Positions 33,392 to 44,175 of a stretch of 64,000 nucleotides of DNA are shown here, in pieces. The DNA lies in assembly GCA_963762085.1 (NCBI GenBank), contig CAVXJD010000007.1, positions 62,001-126,000 of the forward strand, written 5' to 3'. The stretch is from DASQGA01 sp963762085. Its GTDB lineage: Bacteria; Actinomycetota; Thermoleophilia; Gaiellales; Gaiellaceae. Below the pieces are notes generated by a model. It was given only the letters and a program-made list of their open reading frames with translations, made no database searches and had not been told where the DNA came from. The translations under genes and the position numbers were made by a program. Numbering within the stretch: the stretch's first letter is position 1; each line of letters opens with the position of its first letter.

Positions 33392-34327
33392 GTGCGCGCA
33401 ATCGTCTTCGAACGGAACGGCGGCCCGGAGGTGCTCGAGCCGAAGGACCTTCCAGATCCGGCGCCCGGCGAAGGCCAGGTCCTCGTGGACGTCGGAGCGA
33501 TTGGCGTGAACTACCGCGACGTCTACGAAAGGAACGGCGACTACGGGTCGACGGTGCCGGCAATCATCGGCGTCGAGGGCGCGGGCACCATCGCGGAGAC
33601 GGGGGAGCGGGTGGCCTGGTCGCATGCCTCGGGCAGCTACGCCGAGCGCGTGGCCGCCGATCGGAGCAAGCTTGTGCCGGTTCCGGACGGTCTCTCCCTT
33701 GAGATCGCAGCGGCCAGCATCCTGCAGGGAATGACCGCTCACTACCTAGCCTCCGACTCGTATGCGATCGAGGACGGCGATTGGGTGCTGGTGCACGCCG
33801 CCTCGGGCGGCGTCGGGCTGCTGCTCACGCAGATCGCAAAGCTGCGCGGCGGCCGAGTCATCGGCACGACCTCCTCGGAGGAGAAAGCCGCGCTCGCGCG
33901 CGAGGCCGGAGCGGACGAGGTGATCGGCTACGACCGCTTCAGTGAGCGTGCGAAGGAGATCACCGGCGGCCAGGGCGTGGCGGCGGTCTACGACGGAGTC
34001 GGGAGAACGACCCTCCTCGAGGGCTTCAAGGCACTGCGGCCGACGGGCCGAATGATTCTCTACGGCGCCGCGAGCGGCCCGCCCGCCCCGCTCGACATCG
34101 GGTCGCTCGGACCGGCGGGCTCGCTCTACGTGCAGCGCCCGACCTTGCAGACGTACACGCGAACGCCCGAGCTGTTGCGCGACCGCGCTCGCCAGCTATT
34201 CGAGCTGATCGACGAAGGAACGCTCCACGTTCGAATCGGCGCTCGCTACCCGCTCGACGAGGCGCGTCGCGCGCATGAGGACCTGGAGGCGCGGAAGACG
34301 AGCGGGAAACTGCTGTTGATCCCCTAG
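33392..34327 (+). CDS. NADPH:quinone oxidoreductase-like (zinc-free MDR family)
   Basis: About 311 aa from the GTG at 33392, which has GGAGG seven bases upstream; the frame is open further upstream but without a better site. N-terminal GroES-like part (RAIVFERNGGPEVLE, VNYRDVYERNGDYG) and a Rossmann domain with HAASGGVGLLLTQIAKLRG near residue 133. The zinc-binding Cys residues of alcohol dehydrogenases are absent, as expected for quinone reductases of the QorA type. It would reduce quinones with NADPH by single-electron or hydride transfer. No operon partner. Confidence 0.9.
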   Translation: MRAIVFERNGGPEVLEPKDLPDPAPGEGQVLVDVGAIGVNYRDVYERNGDYGSTVPAIIGVEGAGTIAETGERVAWSHASGSYAERVAADRSKLVPVPDGLSLEIAAASILQGMTAHYLASDSYAIEDGDWVLVHAASGGVGLLLTQIAKLRGGRVIGTTSSEEKAALAREAGADEVIGYDRFSERAKEITGGQGVAAVYDGVGRTTLLEGFKALRPTGRMILYGAASGPPAPLDIGSLGPAGSLYVQRPTLQTYTRTPELLRDRARQLFELIDEGTLHVRIGARYPLDEARRAHEDLEARKTSGKLLLIP

Positions 34328-34408
34328 CTCCCTGCGCTCGCTGCAGGCTCAGCTCGCGTGGAGAACGCCCACTTCGGGCCTACCTGGGACGCCTAGACTC
34401 CGAGGCGC

Positions 34409-37400
34409 ATGGCGACGTGGAATTGCCCCGCTTGTGGTGGCGACAACCAAACCGGGACACGCTTCTGCGGGCACTGCGGCGCGCCGCGTGATGCCCCGCC
34501 CGGCGAGGGAGCTGAGCGGGCTTCGGATACGTCGGTCGCCGACGCCCTGCGCAGCTTCGTCGCGGGCCAGGTAGCCGACCGCCTGGTCGAGGAGGGTGGC
34601 CGACTTCCGGAGGAGCGGCGTCTCATTACCGCCCTCTTCGCGGACATCTCCGGCTTCACTGCGCTCGCCGAGCGGCTCGGCGACCCGGAGCAGCTGATGG
34701 AGGTGATCGATCCAGTGGTCACCGCGCTCAGCAGCATCGTCGGACGCTACGAGGGTTACGTCGAGAAGTTCGCCGGGGACGCGTTACTCGCGCTCTTCGG
34801 CGCGCCGGTGAGCCACGAGGACGACGCCGACCGGGCGCTGCTCGTCGCTCTCGAAATGCACCGGGAGCTTGCGCAGCTCTGCGCCGATTTGCCGCATGCT
34901 CCAGAGCTCACGCTCCACGTCGGAGTCAACTCGGGGCACGGCATCGCACGCATCCTCGGCAGCGAGGCCCGAATGGACTACGCGGTGCTGAGCGACTCGA
35001 TCATCCTTGCCCAGCGGCTGGAGTCCGTCGCACCACCCGGCGAGACGTACGTGAGCTCCGCGACCTTTTCCCTGACGCGTGGCCGCTTCGAGTTCGAGCC
35101 CATCGGCGAGCTGGCGCTGAAGGGCAGAAGCGAACCAGTGCCGACGTGGCGACTCGTCGGCGAGCGGACTTCGGCAAAGGCGGCAGCCCGGCGGCTGATC
35201 GGACGCGAGGCCGAGCTCGCAGCCGCGCAGACGTCTCTCGAGGCGCTCGCCGGAGGCAGCGGAGCCGTTCTCAGCGTTACGGGCGAGCCGGGCGTCGGGA
35301 AGTCGCGGCTGACGCAGGAGGTGTGCGCGCGGGCAGAGGGCCGGGCGCGCTGGTTACAAGTCCGTTGCCTTTCCTATGGCTCCGCGCTCGCGTACTGGCC
35401 GTACATCGATCTGTTGCGCCGGGTGACTGGGGTCCGCGCCGACGAGGGATCGCAAGGGCCGGCACACAGCCTCAGCGAAGCGATCCCCGACGAACAGACC
35501 CGCCCGTACTTCGCGAGGCTGCTCGGGGTCTCGGCAGGCGACGCCGACGAAGTCGGCCTGGAGCCGGAGGCCTTCAGGCGGGGCCTCCACGAGGCATTCG
35601 CGACCTGGTTGACGGCGCTGGCCGATGAGGCTCCGGTCGTCGTTGCTTTCGAGGACTTCCATTGGGCCGACGCCTCGAGCGTCGCCCTCACCGCCGACCT
35701 CGTCAGCTCGACCGCCGAGCGGCCGGTGCTGTTCTTCCTCATCGCCAGGCCCGAGGCCGACCAGCTCCTCGATGAGCTTGCACCCGAACGCACGGCGGTC
35801 CGGCTCGCTCAACTGTCCGAGAAGGAAATGGAGGTGCTCACAGAGAGCGTCCTCGAGGGTCTTCCGCCCCGAGACCTGATCCCGTTCGTTTTCCGGCGCA
35901 CGGCCGGGAACCCGTTCTTCGTGGAGGAGTTGCTGCGCTCTCTCCAGGATTCGGGAGCCCTCGTGCGGGCGAACGGAGGCTGGCTCATGCAACCGGGCTG
36001 GGACGCCCGCAACTTGCCGACAACGATCGAGGAAGTCCTCTCAGCGCGGATCGACCTGCTTCCAAGACCCGCCGCCACGTTGCTCCAGACCGCCTCGGTC
36101 ATCGGGCGCCGGGTCCCGCTCCCGCTCCTACGAGCCGTTGCAGGCAATGGGGAACTGGAGCAGGCGCTCCAGGAGCTAGTGGCGGGTGGGCTGTTCGACC
36201 GGAGCACGGATGGTGGGATCGAGATGCTCGTCTTCCACCACGCCCTCGTCCAGGACGTGGCCTACTCCCGCCTCCTTCGCCGTCGGCGCCGCGATCTCCA
36301 CCGAGTGGTGGCGCAGGTCGCGGAGGAGCTCTATGGAGCAGGCGACGAGGTTATCGATTTGCTCGCGCGCCACCTCTATCTCGGCGAGGCGGGCGACAGA
36401 GCGGTCGAATACCTGCTTCGTGCGGGCGAGCGCTCGAAGCGGCTATACGCGAACCATGAGGCCATCCTCCATTTCACACGGGCCGCTGAACTGGTACCCG
36501 GCGATCCTGAGATCCGGCTGCAACTCGCCGATCTCCACGAGCTCGTCGGAGACTACGAGGAGGCGCTTCGCCTGTACGAGGAGGAGCGTCGGGAGACGAA
36601 CCATGTCCGCGCCTGGAGAGGCCTCGCGGCGACGCACCGCAAGCGAGGCGAGTACGGGCAAGCGCTCGACGTGGTGGAGCTGGCGTTCAGATCCGAGGGG
36701 CTGAAGGGAGAGGACCTCATTCCGCTCTGGCTCGAGCAAGCTTGGACGCTGTCGGTCGCCGGTCGCTTTGAGCAGGCGATCGACGTCCTCGAAGCAGCCC
36801 TCGCAGCCGAACCGAGGCGGAGCGACTCGGTGACAGGACACATGCTTCTGCAGCTTGCACGGGCCGAGACGATCGAGGGTCATATCGACGTCGCGCTCAC
36901 GCACGGCCTTAAAGCTCAGGATATTTTCGATGAACTCGAAGACCTGCGTGGGCTCTGCACCGCCAAGCGAATCGTCGGCGATACCTATCGCCGCCTGGAG
37001 CGGTTCGACGAGGCTGCCAAAGAACTACAAGCCGGCTTGGAGTTGGCGGGGCGGATAGGCAATGCGGAGGAGATCGGGGGCTGCCTCCTCAACCTCGCGC
37101 TCGTCGAAATGCAACGTGGGGCGCTCCAGCAGGCGATCGCGTCTAACCGGCGGGCAATCGAGGAGTTCGAGCGCATCGGGAACGCCTCTGGCCGGGCGCA
37201 AAGCTACGCGAATCTCGCCTGGCTCTTGTTCGAAACGGGCGACCGCGCCGAAGCCGTGCTGTATTGCGAGCGGGCGCTCGAGCTAGCCCGAGCGATCGGG
37301 CATTCGCTGACGCTGGCCGACGCCCAAGACACGATGGCGACGATCAGCTTCGCGGAGGGCGATCTTCCACGTGCCGTCGAACAGGCGGAGCAGGCGGCCG

Positions 37401-37543
37401 CGCTGTACCTCGAAATGGGGGCGCTTCCCCAGGCTGCGGGCTCGCTCGAACTCGCCGCCAAGGCGTGGGAATTGGAAGGAGACACGGAGCGGGCCCGCGC
37501 CGCGCGCACGCGGGCCCGAGAGGTAGCCTCGAATGCAGCCTAG
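34409..37543 (+). CDS. Class III adenylate/guanylate cyclase-AAA ATPase-TPR regulator
   Basis: 1044 aa. Zinc ribbon at the N-terminus (WNCPACGGDNQTGTRFCGHC, four Cys, residues 4-23). Class III cyclase homology domain at ~70-240: ITALFADISGFTALAERLG with the metal-binding Asp and VEKFAGDALLALFGAP with the second Asp. Then an ATPase domain with Walker A SVTGEPGVGKSRLTQEV near residue 290 and VVVAFEDFHWADASSVAL near 415 (Walker B). The C-terminal ~400 residues are TPR repeats (YANHEAILHFTRAAELVPGD; later LNLALVEMQRGALQQAIASN). The layout matches actinobacterial cyclase-STAND proteins that sense a ligand through TPRs. Its TAG shares CTAG with the convergent neighbour's stop. Confidence 0.9.
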   Translation: MATWNCPACGGDNQTGTRFCGHCGAPRDAPPGEGAERASDTSVADALRSFVAGQVADRLVEEGGRLPEERRLITALFADISGFTALAERLGDPEQLMEVIDPVVTALSSIVGRYEGYVEKFAGDALLALFGAPVSHEDDADRALLVALEMHRELAQLCADLPHAPELTLHVGVNSGHGIARILGSEARMDYAVLSDSIILAQRLESVAPPGETYVSSATFSLTRGRFEFEPIGELALKGRSEPVPTWRLVGERTSAKAAARRLIGREAELAAAQTSLEALAGGSGAVLSVTGEPGVGKSRLTQEVCARAEGRARWLQVRCLSYGSALAYWPYIDLLRRVTGVRADEGSQGPAHSLSEAIPDEQTRPYFARLLGVSAGDADEVGLEPEAFRRGLHEAFATWLTALADEAPVVVAFEDFHWADASSVALTADLVSSTAERPVLFFLIARPEADQLLDELAPERTAVRLAQLSEKEMEVLTESVLEGLPPRDLIPFVFRRTAGNPFFVEELLRSLQDSGALVRANGGWLMQPGWDARNLPTTIEEVLSARIDLLPRPAATLLQTASVIGRRVPLPLLRAVAGNGELEQALQELVAGGLFDRSTDGGIEMLVFHHALVQDVAYSRLLRRRRRDLHRVVAQVAEELYGAGDEVIDLLARHLYLGEAGDRAVEYLLRAGERSKRLYANHEAILHFTRAAELVPGDPEIRLQLADLHELVGDYEEALRLYEEERRETNHVRAWRGLAATHRKRGEYGQALDVVELAFRSEGLKGEDLIPLWLEQAWTLSVAGRFEQAIDVLEAALAAEPRRSDSVTGHMLLQLARAETIEGHIDVALTHGLKAQDIFDELEDLRGLCTAKRIVGDTYRRLERFDEAAKELQAGLELAGRIGNAEEIGGCLLNLALVEMQRGALQQAIASNRRAIEEFERIGNASGRAQSYANLAWLLFETGDRAEAVLYCERALELARAIGHSLTLADAQDTMATISFAEGDLPRAVEQAEQAAALYLEMGALPQAAGSLELAAKAWELEGDTERARAARTRAREVASNAA

Positions 37544-38004
37544 TTGTGCCCGCTGAAGCCCCCGGTTCCCCCGGGGACGAGCTCCAGGCAGTTCGGGCTG
37601 AGGTTTGCGTCCGGTGCCCAGTCGAAAACGTGGCGTCCGATCGAGGTCGTCGCGTAGAGGCAGACCTCTCCGTCCTGGTCAGCAGAGGGAATAGCCGCCT
37701 GGACCGTGACGACATCGAGCCCGGGCGAAAGCGCTGCGCCGTCACCCCGAACGCTCGCGGAGCTCACGGGGGTCGAGTCCGTGTCGCTGTCGACTACCCA
37801 CAGCTTGTAGCTCACGGTCGGACAGCTTGCCGTGCCAAGCTCGATGTCCACAATCGCGGTCTGCCCGTCAAAGCTGTAGAGCCAGCTCGTGTCGGTGATG
37901 TCCGCGCACGCCGGGCCGCTCACATCGTCAACGGCCGCCGGGGCCGGCGCAGCCATCGCGGCGAGAGCCAACGCGACAACCGGAATTACGAAAAGCTTTT
38001 TCAC
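37540..38004 (-). CDS. Small secreted protein of unknown function
   Basis: 154 aa, ATG start (MKKLFVIPVVALALAAMAAPAPAA is a clear signal peptide with cleavage near residue 24). The mature part is acidic, with four Cys (PACADI, ASCPTV, VCLYAT, PNCLEL) that could form two disulfides, and beta-rich composition (QTAIVDIELGTASCPTVSYKLWVVDSDTD). Nothing recognisable as a family. It lies 19 bp downstream of the giant beta-helix gene in the same direction and is probably co-expressed and exported with it. Confidence 0.75.
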   Translation of the reverse strand: MKKLFVIPVVALALAAMAAPAPAAVDDVSGPACADITDTSWLYSFDGQTAIVDIELGTASCPTVSYKLWVVDSDTDSTPVSSASVRGDGAALSPGLDVVTVQAAIPSADQDGEVCLYATTSIGRHVFDWAPDANLSPNCLELVPGGTGGFSGHN

Positions 38005-38023
38005 TCGTTTTCCCCTTTCTCCC

Positions 38024-41000
38024 CTATTTCACGTTCGTTCTGTCTTTGCCCGTCCATTGCTTCCCGTCCGAGAAGGCACCGCCCACCTCGACCATGATCG
38101 TCTGGTTGGCGATCCCCAGGGCGTTCAGGGTCCGGATGAACGTCTGCCGGTCGAACTTCGCCATGGCCTCGCCGCCCTTAGCGCTCCAGCTGGCCGCCGG
38201 CTGATCTGGGCGTGCCTCGGCGAAGTCGCCGTTCGCGTCGACGTACGTGATCTTCGTGATCCGCACGCTCGAGGGGACGATCTGGCCGACGTCGCGGTAC
38301 GGGACCTTCACCTTGACGGTGATCGGGGTGCCCGACGTATTCCGTTGGAGATCGTCAGGGTCCCAGTCGATGATCGCGTTGTAACTGTCCTCCGGCACGC
38401 AAGGGCCATTCGGCGTGTTGAACTCGTTGCCGGTCTGGATCCCGTCGACGTCGAGATCCGTGCCGGGTGTGGACGGGTCGTTATCGGAGCCCGGCGGGAA
38501 GCAGGACTGCGACTCGTACGTCGCGGAGAGCCCGTCGTGGTCAGCGTCGGCGAGGATCTCGACGCTTGTCGTCACCGCGGCCGAGAGGTGACCGTCGAAG
38601 TCGGTTGCCGTGAGCCTGATCAGGTACGTCCCCGGCGCCCAGCCCGAGGATCCCGTAGGCGTAAGAAGCACCTTCTCGCCGGTCCTCGTTCCCGTGAAAA
38701 GTGAGGTGGGATGAGTCGCATCCGTCGGCGACGACCAAGTCAGCTTCGTGCCTGTGAGAGCGCCGTCCTCCGGGTCGTGTCCGGAGCCCCAGAGGGTGAC
38801 GCTCTCGAACTGAAGAGGCTTAGCGCCGGGGAAAGGAGCCGCGATCGCGGCGACCGGCGTCTGGTCGTCGGCCTCTAAAACCGCCGTCGCGACGTCGGTG
38901 AACGGCGTCTGCGTGAAGCCGTCCTCGACGAGCACGCTGATCGTCCCTGTGCCCGCACCGGTCTCGCAATTTGGCGAGGTGTCGGTGCGGAGATCGAAAT
39001 GGGCGGTCCCGGCCGTGGAATCGAACGATGTCGGAGCAATGCCGACCTTGATCGGGTACTTCACGCCACCGCAATCCCAGTAGAAGGTTGCCCGAGCGTC
39101 GGCAGGGAAGTCGTCGGTCGCGTCAACGCCAACATCGACGATCCCCGGCGCCGGGGGTGGTTCCGCGGTTCCCGCTTCCCTGCATGCCGAGAACTCCGAG
39201 GTGTTGCCGTCGAAGTCGGTAGCAGTTGCGGTCACCCAATCGCTCGAGCCGATCGCTGTCGCAGAGCTGAACGAGAAGCTCGTATTGCCGCTCGCGGTCG
39301 TCTTCACGTTCTTCGAGCCGATGAAGGTCTGGCCCTCGCCGTTCCCGGACGCGTCGCAGGCGCTGTTCGCGAAGAACTCGAGCCTGTAGCCCTTGTTCGC
39401 CTCGGTGTCGAGCGTCCCCTGCACAGTCGTCCCGCCGCCACCGGTCGTGACCGAGGTCAGGTCCGGGAAGTTCTGGAGGTTGTTCGGACCCGTGTCCTCA
39501 TCCCCGGCGTCGTTTGGCGTCACGTCTTCTAGGGGGTCGACAACGCCGAGATCGATTCCGATGCCGCCGTTTGCGTAGATCGAGTTGCCGAGGATCCGAT
39601 TGCCGGTCGCCGTCCCCGGGCTGGCGATGACCGTCACGCCGTGCGAGCCGTTGCCGGAGACCAGGTTGGCGGCACCGGCAACCGTGCCGCCGACGGTGGT
39701 GTTCAGCGCGTTGTGCATTCGGATACCCTCGCCGCCGTTCGGAATCGCCGCCGTGCCGTCGAAGTTCGTACCTGCCTTGTTCCCCTGCACGATGTTGCCG
39801 GTCGTGCTTGGGAAGTCGACGCCGAAGATGGAGATGCCCTGATTCGTGTTCCCGGACGTGAGATTGCCCTCGCCGGCGCCAGGGCCGCCGATGATGTTGT
39901 CGCTGCCGCCGTCGACAGCGATGCCGTCGATGCCGTTCGCGATCGCGGCTGTACCGGCCGCGTTCGTCCCTGCGTAATTGCCCTGAACGGTGTTGTTCGT
40001 CGAGTCGTGAAGGAGGATGCCGTGGCCGCCGTTGCCTGAGACGACGTTACGCTCGGCGGCGCTCGTGCCCCCGATGGTCGTGAGGGAAGCGCCCTCGACA
40101 CGGAGCGCGTCGCCGGCGTTCCCGAGGTCGGCCGTTCCGGTCGCATCCGTCCCGATCAGGTTGCCGGCTACAGAGTTGCCGGTCGCCGACGGGCCCTGGA
40201 TCAAAAGGCCGCGGCCCTCATTCCCGGACAGGACATTCCCGCCGATCGTGTTTCCGGCGCCACTCACGACGACACCGACCAAGTTTCCCTGCGCGGCTGT
40301 GCCCGCCGCGTTCGTTCCGATGAAGTTGCCTTCGATGATGTTGTTGTCGCTCGAGTCGGTCGACGAGGCCCGGATATCGATGCCGGCACCCGAATCCGGG
40401 CTCGTAAAGCCGTTGATCACCAAGCCGCGAACGGCGTTGCTGTCTGCCTCGGGCATCAGCGTCAGCCCGTTCTCGAAAACGTCGCAGCAGTCCGAGGAAA
40501 TCGCAGTCCCGCTCAGTTCCACAATCGGTGTGCCACCGAAGCCGGGTTGCGTCGTGCCGTCGATCGTCACCGAGTCCGTGATCGGAGGCAGCGGAGTCGT
40601 GGGCGTGATCGTGAGCTCGCCCGCTGGCAGGTCGAAAGAGATCGTGTCGGCGCCCGCGGTGTCGTTTGCGGCCAGGATCGCATCGCGTAGCGTGCAAGAC
40701 CCGTCGAGGCAGTCGCCGTCACCCGGGTCGGCGTTCGAGTTGACCGTGAAGATCGTGTCCAGAAGGAGGCTGGAGACGCTTGCAAGTCCGAACGCGTCAG
40801 GCTTCCTCTCGGTACCGAGCCGCGCGGCGCGGAGCGAATCGCCGGACGAACGGACTGCCAGTGACTGTGTCCGCGGCCCCGCCGCAAGCCTGGGCGCGTC
40901 CTTTTGGCTTGAGGCTTCCGGACCCGTGCCGGCTGTCCGGAGAAGAAGAAGCTCCGGCCCGCCGGACACGGTGACGTTCGTGACCTGCGGCGCCACGGTC

Positions 41001-42661
41001 AGGTTGCGAGCCCAAAGGAGCGTCCCGCCCTTGCGAAGCTCGATCCTCACTGTCCTGGAATCAAACGGGAACGCGAACGAGAAGGCCCCAATCGCAGCCG
41101 CTGCGACGTCCTGATCTTCCTCCGTGTGGCCGGAATGCACGAACCGCACGGGCACGCCGAGGTCGCTCACGACTTGACCAGAAGAGGGCGGCCAGATCGG
41201 CGACGTCGAGTTCTTCTGGATGAACCGGTAGGGACTAGCGGGATCGGAAGCAGTGGTGGGAGCGACAGTCGACTTGTGTGAGTTGCCGATCGCCGTCGTC
41301 GCCTCACCCACGCCGTCGGTCGTCCCGTCGAGCTGGAATGTCGACCCGGCCGCGACCCCTGTCAGCGTTCCTGTTCCCGCCGCCGGGCAGCCCGACGTGT
41401 TGGCTCCGCCCAAGCCGCAGAGGAGGTAGCCGAAATCGCCCTTCTCGAGGACGGTCGAGCCGTTGTCCCAGCCCGGGGCGGTAAAGCGCATGACCGAGCG
41501 GTCGTCGGAGAGCCACTTCCACGTGAGGCCGTTGAACGCTCGGTCGACGTTTTCCGCCAGGTTGTCGGCGTTGGTGAAGTACGAGTGGAGCGTCGCGCTG
41601 CTCGTCGTGCAGCCAAACGTGTGGCAGAACTCCATCCCAAGAAGCGATCCTGCCGTCGACGGGACGCCGGAGGCGTCGGGGGACCAGCCGTACCCAGGCC
41701 TGCTGCGTGTTCGTCACCGTGAACCCTTCGAAGCAGTTCGGGCTGCCGCTGCTTCTGGTGTTGCCGATGACTCCAACAGTACGATCGACATCGTTGGCGG
41801 TCGTGTTTGCGTTGTTGTAGGCGTTCATGAACGCCTGGAGCTGGGTCTGGATCGGCGCGTAGTTCAGGCTCGTTCCACAGAACAGCTGGGTGCCGACGTC
41901 GACGAAGCCAGGGTTGTTGACGGCGTAGCGGATGCCGCCGTTTGTGGTGGGCAGGACTCCGACGCGCGGCAAGCCGGACCCGTCAGGTCCTGGACCGGGT
42001 ACATCCGGGAGAGGTTCGCGAAGCCGTTGGCGAGCGTGCTCGTCTGCAGGGTGTCCAGGGCAGCGGCCATCGGAACCGCCAACACCCGCAATGCCTTCGC
42101 CGGCAACTCGACGACTTTCGACGCCGTGAACGTCACTGCCTGCGTCGACGTAAACGTGTCCTCGACCCCCTGCACCGGTCCGCCTTTCGACTGATAGTTG
42201 ACCGTGATCGAGAAGGCGGCATTGAAGCTCCCCGCGATTCCAGAGGTCGACGGTGGAAGGTTCGACCCAAGCACGATGAACTTCGCGTCTGCAGGCGCGT
42301 CCTGCAGGACGGAGGAGCTCGTGACAAGCGCGTTGACGGCGTCGGGCAAAGGCGAGACCGACGGTCCGATCTGCGCGGTTCCGTTCTTCACCACCAGCGT
42401 GCCACCGATGATCTTGATCACAGGCTTGGTCCCGGCACACCTCGGCAGGGTGCTCGGCAGCCTCAGGTAGAGCTTGACCAGTGTCTCCTTGCCGCGGACC
42501 AGCCGCGCGTAGGGCAGGCCCTGGTTCACAGTCACGTCCCCGAGTGCCGGGGGGATGATGCAGTGAGACGCTTGGGCCGTCTCGCGAGTCGCCAACCCCG
42601 CGACGGCGGCCACGCACACGAACGCTACGAGAAACCGCGACGAAGCCGTACCGTTTCGCAT
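38024..42661 (-). pseudogene. Giant secreted parallel beta-helix protein, reading frame broken by two frameshifts
   Basis: Read through, the product would be ~1545 aa. The N-terminus (ATG at 42661) is a signal peptide, followed by a beta-rich domain (to ~41970), a stretch in a second frame (~41970-41690; GGIRYAVNNPGFVDVGTQLFC, CFEGFTVTNTQQAW), and a third frame from ~41690 (GYGWSPDASGVPSTAGSLLG, MEFCHTFGC). The main part has a CSLREA-like entry (CLDGSCTLRDAILAANDTAG), then ~350 residues of right-handed beta-helix coils (NTIGGNVLSGNEGRG, NLIGTDATGTADLGN, NNIIEGNFIGTNAAGTA) and C-terminal PKD/thrombospondin-3-like modules (DADHDGLSA). The two shifts compensate (one base lost, one gained). All three segments are conserved-looking, so sequencing errors are more likely than decay. 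Likely a cell-surface or secreted polysaccharide-binding or lyase-like protein. Confidence 0.7.
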
Positions 42662-42732
42662 GCCGCTAACCCCTTTGCCGTTGCCGCAGATGACCGAGGC
42701 TACAACTCCAAGGAAGAAAGTACAACTGGTTA

Positions 42733-42881
42733 CAAGCGCTTGAACAAGGCCGCAGCGCTCCTTGTTACGGCCGGCGCTCGAGGGTGGCTGAACTCGCTCC
42801 GGCCGCGCACCGCTTCACCTCAGTCGACTGAAATACCATCCAGGCGCTCTCTGTATTCAACACAGAAAAATAAAAGCGCTT
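42733..42881. promoter_or_regulatory. Two AAGCGCTT palindromes flanking the spacer upstream of the beta-helix gene
   Basis: CAAGCGCTTG (42733-42742) is a perfect 10-bp palindrome, and AAGCGCTT (42874-42881) repeats its core about 140 bp away. They lie in an unusually AT-rich spacer between the beta-helix gene start (42661) and tRNA-Ala. Possible operator pair; the second may also serve as the stem of the tRNA terminator. Evidence is symmetry only. Confidence 0.25.
42838..42851 (-). repeat. 14-bp duplicate of the D-arm/anticodon-arm part of tRNA-Ala
   Basis: These 14 bases are identical to 42938-42951 inside tRNA-Ala(CGC), exactly 100 bp to the left, same orientation. They correspond to the D-stem 3' strand and the 5' side of the anticodon stem. 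Together with the 3' fragment at 29416 it suggests repeated recombination at this tRNA gene. Confidence 0.5.
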
Positions 42882-42887
42882 CTTTGC
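42866..42887 (-). terminator. Possible intrinsic terminator after tRNA-Ala
   Basis: On the minus strand, 10-30 bases past the tRNA 3' end, a short AAAG...CTTT hairpin is followed by the U-rich run TTATTTTT. The stem is weak, but the U-run is rare in this GC-rich window. Confidence 0.3.
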
Positions 42888-42897
42888 AGGTCTTTCA

Positions 42898-42970
<73 letters not shown>

Positions 42971-43152
42971 GCGGGAAGACAGTCTAGCGGCGGGCCTCCT
43001 CGAGAAAACGGAGCGGCCGCTACCGTCGGAGTCGCCTCGTTTCGCACCGTTTTTCGCCGCCTCGCGCAGAGTTACCTTCGGCGGACGAGCGTCGGCCGAT
43101 TAGCCCGGGCGAGCGTGGGTACCATGACCCGACCCGCGAAGAGGAGGATGCA

Positions 43153-43881
43153 TTGCCTGGTCTCATGAACCGGGCCTCGACCGTCGTCAAGGCTCGGATC
43201 TCAAAGCTGCTCGATCGTGCCGAGGACCCGTCGATCACGCTCGACTATTCCTACGAGAAGCAGCGCGAGCTGCTCCAGAACGTCAAGCGCGGCGTCGCCG
43301 ATGTCGTTACCGCGAAGAAGCGACTGGAGCTCCAGTCGCAGAAGCTCGAGCAGGAGATCGAAAAGCTCGAGACCCAGGCACGACAGGCGCTGTCGGCCGG
43401 GCGCGAGGACCTCGCCCGTGCGGCGCTCGAGCGCAAGGCGCTAGTGCAACAGCAGCTCCAGAGTCTCGATCAACAGGGCACGGCGCTCGAGGCTCAACAG
43501 GAGAAGCTGATCGAGGCCGAGAAGCGCCTGTCCGTGAAGGTCGAGGCGTTCAGGACGCAGAAGGAGACGATCAAGGCGACCTACTCGGCCGCGGAGGCAC
43601 AGGTCAAGATCGGCGAGGCCGCAAGCGGGATCGGCGAGGAGATGGCTGACACCGGACTCGCAATCGAGCGGGCGCGCGACAAGACCGAGCAGATGCAGGC
43701 CCGTGCGGCGGCGGTCGAAGAACTAACGGAAGCGGGGACGCTCGAGGACTTCACCGAGCAGGGAACGAGCCTCGACCGCGAGCTCGCTCAGATCTCAGCC
43801 GGCAGCCAAGTCGACGACGAGCTTGCGCGCATGAAGGGCGAGCTTGGATCCGGCGAGACGAAGAAGGAGATCGAGCAATGA
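43153..43881 (+). CDS. pspA: PspA/IM30 family envelope-stress protein
   Basis: 242 aa from the TTG at 43153, with GAGGAGG five bases upstream (an ATG four codons later is possible). Nearly all alpha-helical, with the long coiled-coil hairpin typical of PspA/Vipp1: NRASTVVKARISKLLDRAEDP at the N-terminus, ITLDYSYEKQRELLQNVKRGVADVVTAKKRLE, then heptad-rich LQSQKLEQEIEKLETQARQAL. PspA oligomerises on damaged membranes and preserves the proton-motive force. It is translationally coupled to the pspAA-like gene (ATGA). A PspC or PspF partner is not in the window, as expected for actinobacteria. Confidence 0.93.
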   Translation: MPGLMNRASTVVKARISKLLDRAEDPSITLDYSYEKQRELLQNVKRGVADVVTAKKRLELQSQKLEQEIEKLETQARQALSAGREDLARAALERKALVQQQLQSLDQQGTALEAQQEKLIEAEKRLSVKVEAFRTQKETIKATYSAAEAQVKIGEAASGIGEEMADTGLAIERARDKTEQMQARAAAVEELTEAGTLEDFTEQGTSLDRELAQISAGSQVDDELARMKGELGSGETKKEIEQ

Positions 43882-44171
43882 TCGCTCGCCTGATGGGAGA
43901 CGGGCAGTACGAGATCGACGAGGCACTCTGCACACGGCTGAACGAGCTCGACGACAAGGCGGTGGCGGCGCTCGAGGCAAACGACGAAGAGCAGCTCGAC
44001 GGCTTCCTCGACCAGATGGCCGAGCTCGTGCGCAGCGAAGGAAAGCGCCTCGCCGACGACGACCTGTCCGCCTCGGAGATCTTGATCCCGCCGAGCGACC
44101 TGACCCTCGAGGAGACGCGGCAGCTTTTCTCGGACCACGGCCTCGTACCTGATTTGCCCGCTCCCGAGTAG
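43878..44171 (+). CDS. pspAA: PspA-associated protein PspAA
   Basis: 97 aa, ATG overlapping the pspA stop (ATGA). Acidic, mixed alpha/beta: MIARLMGDGQYEIDEALCTRLNELDDKAV, a helical middle and the conserved-looking ILIPPSDLTLEETRQLFSDHG near residue 65. Size, start and position directly after pspA match the PspAA family described as a PspA partner. Its biochemical role is not known to me. It converges on the phosphotransferase gene, 4 bp apart. Confidence 0.8.
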   Translation: MIARLMGDGQYEIDEALCTRLNELDDKAVAALEANDEEQLDGFLDQMAELVRSEGKRLADDDLSASEILIPPSDLTLEETRQLFSDHGLVPDLPAPE

Positions 44172-44175
44172 GCGC

